Shown one piece after another: positions 38,501 through 44,639 of a stretch of DNA of 64,000 bases; positions within the stretch are counted from its first letter, which is position 1; every line of letters begins with the position of its first letter. Below the pieces are notes generated by a model that ran no database searches, had not been told where the DNA came from, and was given only the letters and a program-made list of their open reading frames with translations. This DNA comes from Lutjanus erythropterus. Lineage: Eukaryota; Chordata; Actinopteri; Lutjaniformes; Lutjanidae. The DNA lies in contig CM034612.1 in the NCBI GenBank assembly GCA_020091685.1, positions 23,025,158-23,089,157 of the forward strand. Reading direction: 5' to 3'. The position numbers and the translations under genes are program-made.

Positions 38501-40868
38501 CTCTTGGCAGGTTTGGTTCATTTTGGACGCTGGCTGTGTGTCACTGTTGACTGTTTTAAACCACTGTAGCTGACTGATGTACCAGCATGCCTTGTTCACA
38601 TTTTGTCATTGCCGCGCCAACGCCGACTAGCATGTTTGTGTGGGAGTGTGTGAGGGGACTCTTGCATCATAACACTGTTTTGTTGTGTTGATGTGTATGT
38701 AAAAAAAAAATGTAAATTTTCTATTTTCCAGTGTTGTGTGGATGTGATTTTATTTGGTTCTAGTCATCGTGTGTGGCCTTTCTGTTTGACCTGCTTCTCT
38801 TTGTGCGTTTGTGTGTGATTCTGTATGTATCTGTGCATGTGCATTTAGGTAACGGTGCCAAAGAGGAAACACAAGAGTGACAAACCCAAGAGCCCAGAAA
38901 GTGGCTGCTCTTCACCCGAACCCGACCGCCAAGACTCGTCCGGCAGCGAACGTGAGTCACACTCAGTTACACTTAGATACAAATACACACAGAGGCTAAA
39001 AGGAGTAGTTTGTTGTGTTTTTAAAAAAAAAAAAAAAAAAACATTTTGTTTTATTGACCTACAGCAAATAGGCTAAATAATGTCAATTCTGCACAGTTAC
39101 ATTATTACAGATACACAAGAGCCAAATAAGCAGGTAAAAACAAATTCTGTAAATAATTGGGCTAAATCTGGTTTAAACTGAATGTTTTTTAGACGTGCTG
39201 TTGTTTCAACAGCCAATAAATCACCATACTTTAGTGTGAAGCAAATCATAACTATATGTTGTACTATTATTATGGAAATGCTGTTGAAACATTGGTTACA
39301 GCAGAATCATCACTTTATTCGCCAAATGTACAAAGTACACTGGAATTTGAGACTAACTTAAAAGGTTAAAAAGTTATATAAATAATTTCAAATATTATAC
39401 AAAGTAAGGATAAAAGGTATGAATAAAATAAGAAGAGTAGAGTACAGTACAGGTCAAGATTAATAAGTATAGATAAAGTTAAGAGAAATCAGTATGCTGC
39501 ATTCTGCTACACATTATAAATTGTGGGATGCTGTATATACAGGTGGGAATAGTAATGGCAGTAAATAGGCTGTGATATACAACATTTGCACATGTATTAC
39601 ACAGTCGTGGCAGGACGGTTGGGTGTGTTGAAGGGGATATCCACTGTACATGTAACCAAGACAACTATATCTATAACTATAAAAGTTTTTAACCCAAATT
39701 TAGCCTCAGCCTAGTTGTCTAAATCTGCAAAACTCCAAATGAGGGCTGAGAATTTGCTGAACAAGTTCTGAAGATAGCAGCTATAGATTAATATACAGTT
39801 AGTTAACAGCACACCCTGGTGGTCCTGTATATTTTCTTTTCTTATTTTTTTAAACTCTTCCTGTAGACAGTAAGTAGTTGTACATTTTTGCTTATGTATC
39901 TGGCAGCTGTTGGCAGACATTATACTGCAGGCGGCAGGCTCATGAGTATTTTCATTATCAATTACTCTATTGATTATTTTCTTAATTAATTGATTAGTTG
40001 TTTGGTCTAAATTTTTTCTTAAAAAAATTACTCAAATCGATTAATTGATTATCAGATTAGTTGCCAATTAATTGAATAGCTCAAAACCAATCGATTAACT
40101 ATTGCAGTGCTGTATTGTATATCTATAAAGTTAGACTTGTGTGACACTGAATTGTGGTGTTGGTTTTTCAGTGGTATCCAACCTTCTGCAAACACTGTTG
40201 CTATTGGTTGTTGCCACAGCACCTTGCAAAAGTAAATTATTTGATAGAAAATTTTTAATTGGCTTGTCCGTCCATTAATTTTCTGATATTTATCAGAGTC
40301 CATGCCGAGCACACTGATTGATTATATTACAAGTAATTATTGTGACCTACACCTGGAAAGCACTGACAAAAATGTGACTGAATGTCAATAAATTCATGTA
40401 CTTAATTAATAATTGTAGGCCTTATTTTCCCACTGTTTATCCATCGTTCTGTGAACGGTGTGACCTGAAAAAATTTATTAAAATGCATTCTGTGTGATCT
40501 TAAAAAGTCTTACATTTAATGTGGTCAACACTGTTTAACACATTTTGTTGCAGGACACAAAAGCAAGCATAACAGTCGGCTGAGGAAAAAAGGAGCAGAC
40601 CTCAGTGAACTTCAAAGTGCCATTGAATCTATAAAGCAGACGCAGGAGGACATTAACAGGTGAGGAGGGCGTTGTCTCGCTGTACCGTGAGCGTGAAATG
40701 ATTTTGAGCATCTACTCATGAATCCTGTGTGTTTGTAGGAGCATCAGCGTGCTGCGGAGTCGTGCAGCAGGCCGGGCAGAGGGCGGCTCTTTCCTCCAGC
40801 AGCGCGACTACGTCATCATCGTTTTCCTCATCCTCCTTCAGGTCCTGATCAACTATGTCTTCAAGTAG
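5449..40868 (+). CDS. osbpl8: osbpl8: oxysterol-binding protein-related protein 8 (whole gene, 21 coding exons)
   Basis: Spliced product is 862 aa; mammalian ORP8 is slightly longer (about 890). Family knowledge: ORP8 is anchored in the ER by a C-terminal helix and exchanges phosphatidylserine for PI4P at ER-plasma membrane contacts. Seen in order: basic N-terminus; PH domain about residues 131-250; acidic Ser/Asp/Glu linker 265-363; lipid-transfer domain about 375-745, with the LPTF lid (399-402), [10 protein letters not shown] (455-464) and EQVSHHPP (484-491); Lys/Ser-rich stretch; short amphipathic helix 800-820; transmembrane segment 845-861. All 20 introns have GT-AG ends and compatible phases, which is strong proof of the model. 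ORP8 rather than ORP5 is shown by the [11 protein letters not shown] linker motif, [10 protein letters not shown] and the LQQRDY membrane tail. The first exon is ORP5-like. Exons: 5449-5599, 20271-20344, 21640-21720, 22906-23007, 23916-24119, 26240-26324, 27973-28138, 28223-28448, 29026-29210, 30626-30707, 30802-30900, 31109-31205, 31344-31442, 32440-32537, 33315-33404, 33876-34012, 34287-34472, 36084-36171, 38849-38951, 40554-40659, 40739-40868. Confidence 0.95.
6345..6875 (-). repeat. interspersed repeat with a GGTTGGGCGAT-type end
   Basis: Read on the minus strand the right edge is AATTAGGGTTGGGCGATTGG followed by clustered CGATA/CGACGATG motifs, a pattern typical of fish hAT-like nonautonomous elements. 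The opposite end is not clearly inverted, so limits are approximate. Confidence 0.4.
6941..7280. mobile_element. 340-bp MITE with perfect 21-bp terminal inverted repeats
   Basis: Left arm 6941-6961 begins CCCATTTACACCTGGTATTA; right arm 7260-7280 is its exact reverse complement. The interior has a second, imperfect inverted pair (TATCCAGATAA near 6,980; TGTATCTGGATA near 7,240). No coding capacity. The target duplication is not obvious, so the superfamily is left open. Confidence 0.85.
9340..9640. repeat. interspersed repeat, SINE-like or DNA-element fragment
   Basis: Contains 'tgctcaagggcatctcgac' and 'ggggattcaggctggtgacc' then 'ttggccacgagcccacttct', modules I recognise as widespread in teleost genomes. 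The GGGGATTCAGGCTGG run resembles a tRNA-type B box. Class uncertain. Confidence 0.45.
10160..10810. repeat. interspersed repeat, diverged
   Basis: Segments such as 'ttggtaaaaagcctatcagc', 'atgaataatcatctctacct' and 'cagtatcgaaggcggtgcta' match a dispersed teleost repeat that I know only by pattern. Broken by indels. No ORF retained. Confidence 0.35.
12435..12810. repeat. interspersed repeat, diverged
   Basis: Starts 'tgatgagaattggtaggatt' and continues through 'taccaatgccattatcaatt', a pattern typical of a dispersed fish repeat with degenerate CGATA motifs; CpG decay is evident. Confidence 0.35.
20271..20344 (+). CDS. osbpl8: osbpl8 coding exon 2 (residues 51-75)
   Basis: Acceptor TTTGTTACAG and donor AAG|gtaaga. 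Encodes [13 protein letters not shown]...SISKSK, which matches the GFERGKED...SMSKSK stretch of mammalian ORP8 and is therefore the first exon in the window with an ORP8-specific signature. Confidence 0.92.
20345..21639 (+). other. osbpl8: osbpl8 intron 2
   Basis: No repeat, RNA or coding signal recognised. Confidence 0.85.
21640..21720 (+). CDS. osbpl8: osbpl8 coding exon 3 (residues 76-102)
   Basis: Exactly 27 codons between acceptor GTTCACAG and donor gtaagt. Encodes [12 protein letters not shown]...LTKKESLK, conserved in ORP5 and ORP8, a Ser/Lys-rich lead-in to the PH domain. Confidence 0.94.
21741..22510. mobile_element. TTAA-flanked nonautonomous element, copy 1 (Kolobok/T2-like)
   Basis: Starts TTAAAACGATAGTCTGGATT and ends with the inverted equivalent (AATCTGAACCATCCCTTTAA). 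Terminal TTAAAGGG(A/G) fits the TTAAAGGRR ends described for the T2 family of Kolobok-type elements. About 770 bp without coding capacity, inside intron 3. A related copy lies at 29,394-30,180. Confidence 0.7.
22906..23007 (+). CDS. osbpl8: osbpl8 coding exon 4 (residues 103-136)
   Basis: 34 codons, acceptor GCTGTAG, donor AAG|gtggga. Encodes the basic [18 protein letters not shown] helix and [13 protein letters not shown], which leads into the first PH strand. The polybasic run just before a PH domain fits ORP8's known binding to plasma-membrane phosphoinositides. Confidence 0.95.
23008..23915 (+). other. osbpl8: osbpl8 intron 4
   Basis: AT-rich. No repeat or functional signal recognised. 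Confidence 0.8.
23916..24119 (+). CDS. osbpl8: osbpl8 coding exon 5, core of PH domain (residues 137-204)
   Basis: 68 codons, acceptor CGATTCAG, donor AAG|gtcaga. Encodes [44 protein letters not shown] and [20 protein letters not shown]: the beta-sandwich and basic loop of an ORP5/8-type PH domain. The open frame continues past both ends, so the exon limits rest on splice sites. Confidence 0.96.
24905..25150. repeat. TTAA-type interspersed repeat fragment, family of 42,048-42,403
   Basis: 'ggaaatgtgcttatt', 'ttagcttagcttagca' and 'cacctctaaggctcaccaat' match in order with the element at 42 kb. The right end is lost. Confidence 0.6.
25211..25395. repeat. inverted array of a short GAGAATAAAGTYGAAATGTT-like unit
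   Basis: The left arm (25,211-25,280) carries about three degenerate copies of a roughly 20-bp unit (gagaataaagttgaaatgtt). The right arm (25,343-25,395) carries the reverse complement (ttgaactttattctcaacat). About 60 nt separate them, so the region can fold back. Confidence 0.65.
26240..26324 (+). CDS. osbpl8: osbpl8 coding exon 6, PH domain insert (residues 205-233)
   Basis: Acceptor TGTCATCAG, donor GATG|gtaaga. Encodes [19 protein letters not shown] and IFRAASESD, the loop and last strand of the PH fold, shared by ORP5 and ORP8. Confidence 0.95.
27165..27614. mobile_element. larger repeat with TATAGACCC ends, host of a second element
   Basis: TATAGACCCCTT at 27,165 and its inverted counterpart GAGGGTCTATA near 27,604-27,614 suggest short terminal inverted repeats about 450 bp apart. 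The right end lies 3-4 bp beyond the GC-rich element at 27,416-27,600, so the inner one may instead be the tail of a composite. Confidence 0.4.
27416..27600. mobile_element. 185-bp GC-rich MITE with perfect 20-bp inverted ends
   Basis: Left arm AGGGCGGAGATATACTTGCT (27416-27435) and right arm AGCAAGTATATCTCCGCCCT (27581-27600) are exact reverse complements. TA dinucleotides adjoin both ends, as for Tc1/mariner-type insertion. The interior is full of TACGC/GCATACGC motifs, unusually CpG-rich against the AT-rich intron, and is itself partly inverted. Confidence 0.85.
27973..28138 (+). CDS. osbpl8: osbpl8 coding exon 7, PH C-terminal helix (residues 233-288)
   Basis: Acceptor TTCCCAG, donor CCA|gtgagt. 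Encodes [20 protein letters not shown], the amphipathic helix that closes the PH domain, then IREGKED and a variable [17 protein letters not shown] stretch matching the ORP8 FYGLLRANNLH segment. Confidence 0.95.
28223..28448 (+). CDS. osbpl8: osbpl8 coding exon 8, acidic linker (residues 288-363)
   Basis: Acceptor TTCTTCCAG, donor GAG|gtagga. The product is highly acidic and Ser-rich ([34 protein letters not shown]). This linker separates the PH and lipid-transfer domains; the [11 protein letters not shown] motif is characteristic of ORP8. It has many potential acidophilic-kinase (CK2-like) sites. Confidence 0.95.
28449..29025 (+). other. osbpl8: osbpl8 intron 8
   Basis: No recognisable feature. 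Confidence 0.85.
29026..29210 (+). CDS. osbpl8: osbpl8 coding exon 9, start of lipid-transfer domain (residues 364-425)
   Basis: Acceptor CTTCTGCAG, donor TCAGA|gtaagc. Encodes [20 protein letters not shown], then [18 protein letters not shown] and [12 protein letters not shown]. The LPTF turn belongs to the lid region of the ORP lipid pocket. Confidence 0.96.
29238..29393. repeat. 5' part of the TTAA-type repeat family seen at 42 kb
   Basis: 'gaaaggaattgcttcacata', 'gttagatgagaggatcaatt' and 'gctaacctggctctgtctaa' are the left half of the family. It breaks off exactly where the next element's TTAA begins. Confidence 0.55.
29394..30180. mobile_element. TTAA-flanked nonautonomous element, copy 2 (Kolobok/T2-like)
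   Basis: Starts TTAAAGGGATAGTTTGCATT and is colinear with copy 1 (21,741-22,510) over its whole length. A second TTAAAAGGATAGTTCGGATT start lies inside (about 29,809), hinting at a composite structure. The right terminus is degraded. Confidence 0.7.
30626..30707 (+). CDS. osbpl8: osbpl8 coding exon 10 (residues 425-452)
   Basis: Acceptor GATTCTCAG, donor AAAG|gtcagc. Encodes [20 protein letters not shown] and GFYKKPK, a helix of the lipid-transfer domain that is near-identical among ORP5/8 proteins. Confidence 0.95.
30802..30900 (+). CDS. osbpl8: osbpl8 coding exon 11, KPYNPIIGE motif (residues 453-485)
   Basis: 33 codons, acceptor AATCCACAG, donor CAG|gtaaca. Encodes [18 protein letters not shown] and the [10 protein letters not shown] strand. 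The KPYNP motif contributes to phospholipid head-group binding in ORPs. The final EQ begins the family signature completed by exon 12. Confidence 0.96.
31109..31205 (+). CDS. osbpl8: osbpl8 coding exon 12, signature EQVSHHPP (residues 486-518)
   Basis: Acceptor TTCTTCAG, donor TATG|gtacac. Encodes [20 protein letters not shown]. The double histidine (residues 488-489) binds the PI4P phosphate in ORP family structures and is intact, so the product should be competent for lipid exchange. Confidence 0.97.
31344..31442 (+). CDS. osbpl8: osbpl8 coding exon 13 (residues 518-551)
   Basis: Acceptor CGTTCTAG, donor AAAG|gtcaga. Encodes [20 protein letters not shown] and [13 protein letters not shown], consecutive beta strands of the ORD barrel. 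Confidence 0.95.
31443..32439 (+). other. osbpl8: osbpl8 intron 13
   Basis: About two thirds of this intron is a hAT-like element (31,688-32,362); nothing else recognised. Confidence 0.8.
31688..32362. mobile_element. hAT-like nonautonomous element
   Basis: Left end CAGGGGTGACAAACGCATAG; right end, reversed, AGGGTGTCAGACTCATTTTA then GTTCATGGGCC. These fit the CAGGGGTGTCAAACTCATTT termini of vertebrate hAT-Charlie-type elements. No transposase frame remains. Confidence 0.7.
32440..32537 (+). CDS. osbpl8: osbpl8 coding exon 14 (residues 551-583)
   Basis: Acceptor TTCTGGTAG, donor AAG|gtacgc. Encodes [13 protein letters not shown], then a more variable [20 protein letters not shown] stretch. 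Confidence 0.95.
32538..33314 (+). other. osbpl8: osbpl8 intron 14
   Basis: The last 120 nt (33,190-33,312) is almost pure C/T, an extended polypyrimidine tract for exon 15. Otherwise featureless. Confidence 0.75.
33315..33404 (+). CDS. osbpl8: osbpl8 coding exon 15 (residues 584-613)
   Basis: 30 codons, acceptor TTGCTGCAG after a pyrimidine tract of more than 100 nt, donor TGG|gtaaga. Encodes [19 protein letters not shown] and [14 protein letters not shown] strands conserved in ORP8. Confidence 0.95.
33405..33875 (+). other. osbpl8: osbpl8 intron 15
   Basis: No recognisable feature. Confidence 0.8.
33876..34012 (+). CDS. osbpl8: osbpl8 coding exon 16 (residues 614-659)
   Basis: Acceptor CCCTCACAG, donor GAGAG|gtggac. 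Encodes [20 protein letters not shown] and the [13 protein letters not shown] segment. It falls in a different frame from the long open stretch around it, so limits were set by splice phase and homology. Confidence 0.94.
34287..34472 (+). CDS. osbpl8: osbpl8 coding exon 17 (residues 659-721)
   Basis: Acceptor TCCGTCAG, donor GCCGA|gtgagt. Encodes [20 protein letters not shown], the [14 protein letters not shown] helix and [20 protein letters not shown]. Codon use is GC-rich compared with the flanking introns. Confidence 0.95.
34473..36083 (+). other. osbpl8: osbpl8 intron 17
   Basis: Contains a diverged interspersed repeat (35,090-35,400) and, at its end, a C/T-rich tract (35,920-36,080) feeding exon 18. 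Confidence 0.75.
35090..35400. repeat. interspersed repeat, diverged
   Basis: 'tttaacaaggacgttgcata', 'aaagttagccagcacagaca' and an ACA/AAC-rich tail match a dispersed teleost repeat pattern. Class unknown. Confidence 0.35.
36084..36171 (+). CDS. osbpl8: osbpl8 coding exon 18, end of lipid-transfer domain (residues 721-750), two possible donors
   Basis: Acceptor CTCCCCAG after about 150 nt of pyrimidine-rich sequence. Encodes [18 protein letters not shown] and [12 protein letters not shown]. The proximal donor (ATG|gtacgt) yields the HRTPMV-VPK junction known in mammalian ORP8. A second donor (CAG|gtaggt at 36238) would extend the exon by 66 nt in frame. Confidence 0.94.
36172..36237 (+). 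CDS. osbpl8: possible alternative 22-codon extension of osbpl8 exon 18
   Basis: Between the two donors the frame stays open for exactly 22 codons: [13 protein letters not shown] followed by a basic, cysteine-containing end (RRDNCKCQ). Joining to exon 19 keeps the frame, giving 884 aa. It would lie between the lipid-transfer domain and the membrane anchor and carries RxxS-type Ser clusters. Whether it is used is inference; no transcript evidence is available. Confidence 0.4.
36238..38848 (+). other. osbpl8: osbpl8 intron 18
   Basis: Begins with a T8/A12 run (36,267-36,290) that can pair with itself, directly after the distal donor, then a long C/T-rich segment to about 36,480. The rest shows no gene or repeat that I recognise. 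Confidence 0.7.
38849..38951 (+). CDS. osbpl8: osbpl8 coding exon 19 (residues 751-785)
   Basis: Acceptor CATTTAG, donor GAAC|gtgagt. Encodes [32 protein letters not shown], a basic then Ser-rich tether matching mammalian VSVPKMKHK...SSPEPDIQDSSGSE. Confidence 0.94.
39305..39620. repeat. interspersed repeat fragment, possibly LINE-derived
   Basis: Begins 'atcactttattcgccaaatg' with 'gtacactggaatttg', resembling a dispersed fish repeat edge, followed by A-rich sequence and 'gtatgaataaaata'. Class uncertain. Confidence 0.3.
39950..40115. repeat. interspersed repeat rich in AATCGATTAAT motifs
   Basis: Repeated ATTGATTA/ATCGATTAA words in both orientations, with a poly-A run between, typical of a common fish repeat with self-complementary ends. 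Confidence 0.45.
40554..40659 (+). CDS. osbpl8: osbpl8 coding exon 20 (residues 785-820)
   Basis: Acceptor TTTGTTGCAG, donor AACAG|gtgagg. Encodes [20 protein letters not shown] and [15 protein letters not shown], a basic run and short amphipathic helix that is diagnostic of ORP8 ([13 protein letters not shown]). Confidence 0.95.
40739..40868 (+). CDS. osbpl8: osbpl8 coding exon 21, ER membrane anchor and stop (residues 820-862)
   Basis: Acceptor TTTGTAG; stop TAG at 40866-40868. Encodes [20 protein letters not shown], then QRDY and [18 protein letters not shown]. The last 17 hydrophobic residues are a tail anchor ending one residue before the stop, as expected for an ER protein with its N-terminus in the cytosol. 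Confidence 0.96.
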
Positions 40869-42047
40869 CAGCCATACCCTGCAGACAGAGTGGTGCCCTC
40901 ACACACGCAAACACACTCGCACACTCTCCTAGCAGTACAGTGGGGGGGGACTTTGAGATGTGAACTTTGACCTCTCACAATAACTGATTACAACAGTCTC
41001 CTCCAACTCTCTTCTTCTCTGTCTTAAAATCCAACCACACACGTCCAGAAAAGTGGAGACTTTTTTTTAAAACTCTTGTTTATTTTTAACCAGTCCATTC
41101 CAAAACTCTGAGGAGATCCACAGATTTCAAAGCAGAGAGGAGCGGCAATGAAGAAAGATTGCCGGAGGTGAGATTTTGGTGTGATGAAGTCTCGACTGCC
41201 ACTCTGCAGCTTACTGATTTGCCTTGATATAAGAGGCAAAGACAGCAGCCATTTTTAGCTGTTGTTTGTTTTTTTTTGTTTTTTCCCGATGGAGTGAAAC
41301 CACTCTGTTGATTCACATTTCACCTCAAACGACAGGGAACCTTTTAACATGGAGAGGAGTACCATGACTCAGATGGTAACAAAAAAAAATACCTTTAATT
41401 TTAATGTTTTTTTAATTGTTTTGTTTCTTTGCTTGGTGTGTCCTTCACGAGTAGAGGTCTGCTTGGAACAAAAAGCGTTGATAAGGGAGAGAAAAACAAA
41501 GTGGTCCAATTTATGTGACTTTTATTTTTTTATTATCAGATACTTTAATATCTGCTGGGGGTTTCCACGCGTGGAAATGGATGAGGAAGACAAGAGAAAC
41601 GTCAAAAGGAACAGAAGCTATAATTTCTGCTGTATAATAAAACTTCACCTTTTGCATACAAAGTCAATGTTTCAAAAAAGTAAGATGTTTGACACAATGT
41701 CATTGTATACTGTAGGTAGCATGTACAGACAGAGGAGCGTGATTAGGACATTAGCCCTATGTACAGTATTTTGTCTCAAGGCACAAATGCACTGGAAACG
41801 TCAGTTATTTGTGTTGTTGATGTGGTCAACATTTTTATCAAGTGGACATTTAAATACTTTTACATTTCTGCTCTGAGGAGGTTTGGAGCATCAACAGAGG
41901 GTCAAAAAAGATGATTTCTGTGATTTTTCATGAGCTTCAGTGACCACTGCCCTAGTTTCAGGTAAAGGAAGTTGATATGTTTTTAATCAAAGGCAGCAAA
42001 GCTGAGTGATGTCGTCTAAAAACTGCCTTCATTGACCTAATGGCAAG

Positions 42048-42403
42048 TTAAAGGAATAGAATACGAAATGCACTTATTTGCCTTCCTGCTGAGAGTTGGA
42101 TGAGAAAATACCACTTACATATATGTCTCTTTAATACAGCCAGCGCCTGGTTAAAGTAGCATAGCATAAGGACTGGAAACAAAAGAAAACATCAAGCCTG
42201 CCTCGGCTGAAACTTGACAAAATCCACCAACCAACACCTCTAAAGGTCACTAATTAATGCGTTATATTTTTTTCTGTATGCAGAACAGAGTGTAAAAGCA
42301 ACACATGGTTTAAAATGAGTTAGTGGTATCAATCCTCTCACCTAACTTACTGCAAAAAAGTGAATAAGTGCATTTCCCAGAATAAAGTAACTGTTCCTTT
42401 CCT
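42048..42403. mobile_element. TTAA-type nonautonomous element with terminal inverted repeats
   Basis: Left end TTAAAGGAATAG followed by 'gaaatgcacttatt'; right end is the inverted match ('aataagtgcatttccc' then CTGTTCCTTTCC). The inner modules 'cacctctaaaggtcactaat' match the copies at 24.9 and 29.2 kb. It lies in the presumed osbpl8 3' UTR. Confidence 0.65.
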
Positions 42404-44423
42404 TACATTGTATTATTAAGCTGTGCGACCATATAGAAAAAATATAAAAAATGTATATACCAGTTGATCTAAAGAATAGCCTCCAAATATAAAAACAGAC
42501 TCCAGACCAAGCCATGGAAGAGAAAACCTTTAACACTCCTCTAAACTACTGGCTTCACCATCATCATAGCAAAGTCAAATTCAGAGCATCAATCATTGCT
42601 TCCAGTGTTTTTGCGCCTCAGATGTTCACCAGGAAAATTAGCATAGACACTTTAGTACGCTACTAGCAGGAGGAGGAGATAGACTTTTTCTAATTACTAC
42701 TATCACCATAGTAAACCATTCCAAATGTACGCAAGTACCAGCCAAACTCAGTGTGTAGAGTAGGAGTCGGCCCCGTTCACTGTGTAAATATCCAATGGGG
42801 TGACTCGTTCCTCGCGAGTAGCGCGTGGCGTTTCAACACCAAGGTTCGCAATACAGACACTCCCGCGCTCTGTGCACAAGCCAGTCTTTTCAACCTTGTG
42901 TGTCTTTCTGTCCACTGCTCTGTAGATACACATGGACATGGGCAAAAAAATCAATCAATCAAAATAGATTAGTGGGGTACACAATTAGAATCCCATCAAA
43001 AATGTCTCCAAATGAGCAAGAAGTTTCTGTTATTCAGCAAGAACTTTTTGGAAGTTGTGTTAGTAGTTAGTACACATTGTGGTTCCTGTCTGTTGCCTCC
43101 CTCATTGGAAACATGGATTTTGAAATTTTAAAGTCTCATAAACAGTACACTAGATAACAAAGTTCAGACTTAAATAACAGGCATAATACCCTGAAAATGT
43201 ACAGGCTTATGAGGACTATATGTCTTATGAGGACTGATGAAGTTAAGGGCTGTGTTTAGCACTATTAGACACAAAAAACAAACAAAATCCAGTCCCAACA
43301 ATCTGTTCTGTACACTGAAAAATTTGTTTGGACCCTGTATGTGTTTTTTTTAGTATCAGCCAATGATGAAGGCAGCATATTGGAACCTATACCTGACCTT
43401 TTTACCACAGAGTCTGTCAGGATTTTCTCCTAATATGTTAGCAACTACTAATTGAGGCAATTGAAAAAGATCCAAACCACTTGCGGACCATATCTGATTA
43501 TTGATTTTGTATATCTCTTTGCCTGTCATGATGTTAGCCTTGTCGACGTTTACATAATCTGATTGCCTCCGCCATCAGCAGACTGTTGAGCGATGAAAAC
43601 TTTGTAACGCTAACACAGGTATTAAGAAAAACTGGTAGCATCGTCGGGAGCCAGCTGTACCCCCGTAAGTTACCCGGCTGGCCCGTGTGTATCTGTACGT
43701 GTATTTTTGTGTGTCCTCATTGCCTCGATCGCTCATCTTAAAATAAAGAATCCAGATGTTAGAATGTGGAGAAATAAAGTATATACCAGTGCCTTCTAGA
43801 GTCGGACTGGGGAGGGGGTAGATAGGGGGTTTAGCAGAGGTGATAAGAGGTCGGCAGGGATGTGGTGGGTGTGGTGTGGGGCATGCAAACATGGCCAGAG
43901 TCCAAGACTCAAGGTGAATTAATAATGAAGGGAAAGATATGGAATATAAGCACTGATGGTGGGTGCAACTTGGACCTGGACTTGGACTGGGACCCTGGTG
44001 GCGGCTGTAGTCATTATAGTGTTTTAGTACGGAAGTGCCATACGAAGCCTTAGAAACGAGTCTGACTCCAGCTCCACAGCTCGCCGCCCCACCCAGCTCC
44101 TGCCTCCCCTCCTGGCGTCGCCATAGTAACTCACCCCTAGGTTTCCGGATGCTGATTCCTGCCACAGGAGAGACAGAGAGAGGGAGTCGTCCTTGTCCCT
44201 TTCTTGCTCTCTCACACACCAAATTCAGAGGGAAATAAACATCTCTGCTGTCTGTTGTTGCTGTGTCTGTAAAATAATACATTTTATTTATTCCTCTTTT
44301 ATATGTTGGTTTGTGTTTGGTTTTTTTTTCTGCTTGTAGCATTAGGTCACTGTTGTCTTTTCTTGTTTTTTCAATGCTGATTTTAAAATAAGGCACCGTT
44401 GTTTTACTCCGTTCCTCGTCACT

Positions 44424-44431
44424 TGACGTCA
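44424..44431. promoter_or_regulatory. perfect CRE palindrome TGACGTCA
   Basis: The full cAMP-response element octamer, within a small CpG-containing stretch near the end of the presumed osbpl8 3' UTR. Could be chance in 64 kb (an 8-mer). Confidence 0.2.
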
Positions 44432-44607
44432 CACACAAGCGACCGTCTTCAACTTGTGCACACTGTCAATGTCAACTTCCCCTCTCCCAACCCAATTTTC
44501 CCCCCACACACCTACCCTTTTGCCTATCTGAGTACCTGAATATATTTACTGTATTTCCATGGCAACTATAACTTCCTGGAAGTTTATGGTCACATGTAAC
44601 ATAACAC

Positions 44608-44613
44608 AATAAA
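44608..44613 (+). terminator. osbpl8: candidate distal polyadenylation signal AATAAA
   Basis: Perfect hexamer with a T/G-rich element about 20-45 nt downstream (GGTTTTCTGTCTTTGTTTGG). It is the last strong + strand signal before a long stretch with no gene. Confidence 0.4.
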
Positions 44614-44639
44614 AACAAATGACATCCTGCGGTTTTCTG

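Larger units (their letters stand above)
38952..40553 (+). other. osbpl8: osbpl8 intron 19
   Basis: Contains repeat fragments at 39,305-39,620 and 39,950-40,115; otherwise nothing. Confidence 0.75.
40869..44630 (+). other. osbpl8: probable 3' UTR of osbpl8
   Basis: No further acceptor-exon signal follows the stop. Candidate AATAAA signals are at 41636, 43742, 43773, 44234 and 44608. The last is followed by a GT/T-rich stretch (44630-44655) and is the best distal site. Several start with closely spaced signals, so alternative polyadenylation is plausible. A 353-bp TTAA-type repeat (42,048-42,403) lies inside. The extent is inferred from signals only. Confidence 0.5.

Noticed and set aside
41349-41876. 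175-codon + strand open stretch with a hydrophobic, signal-like beginning
   Set aside because: It lies in the presumed 3' UTR of osbpl8, is AT-rich and low in complexity, has no splice partner and no domain.
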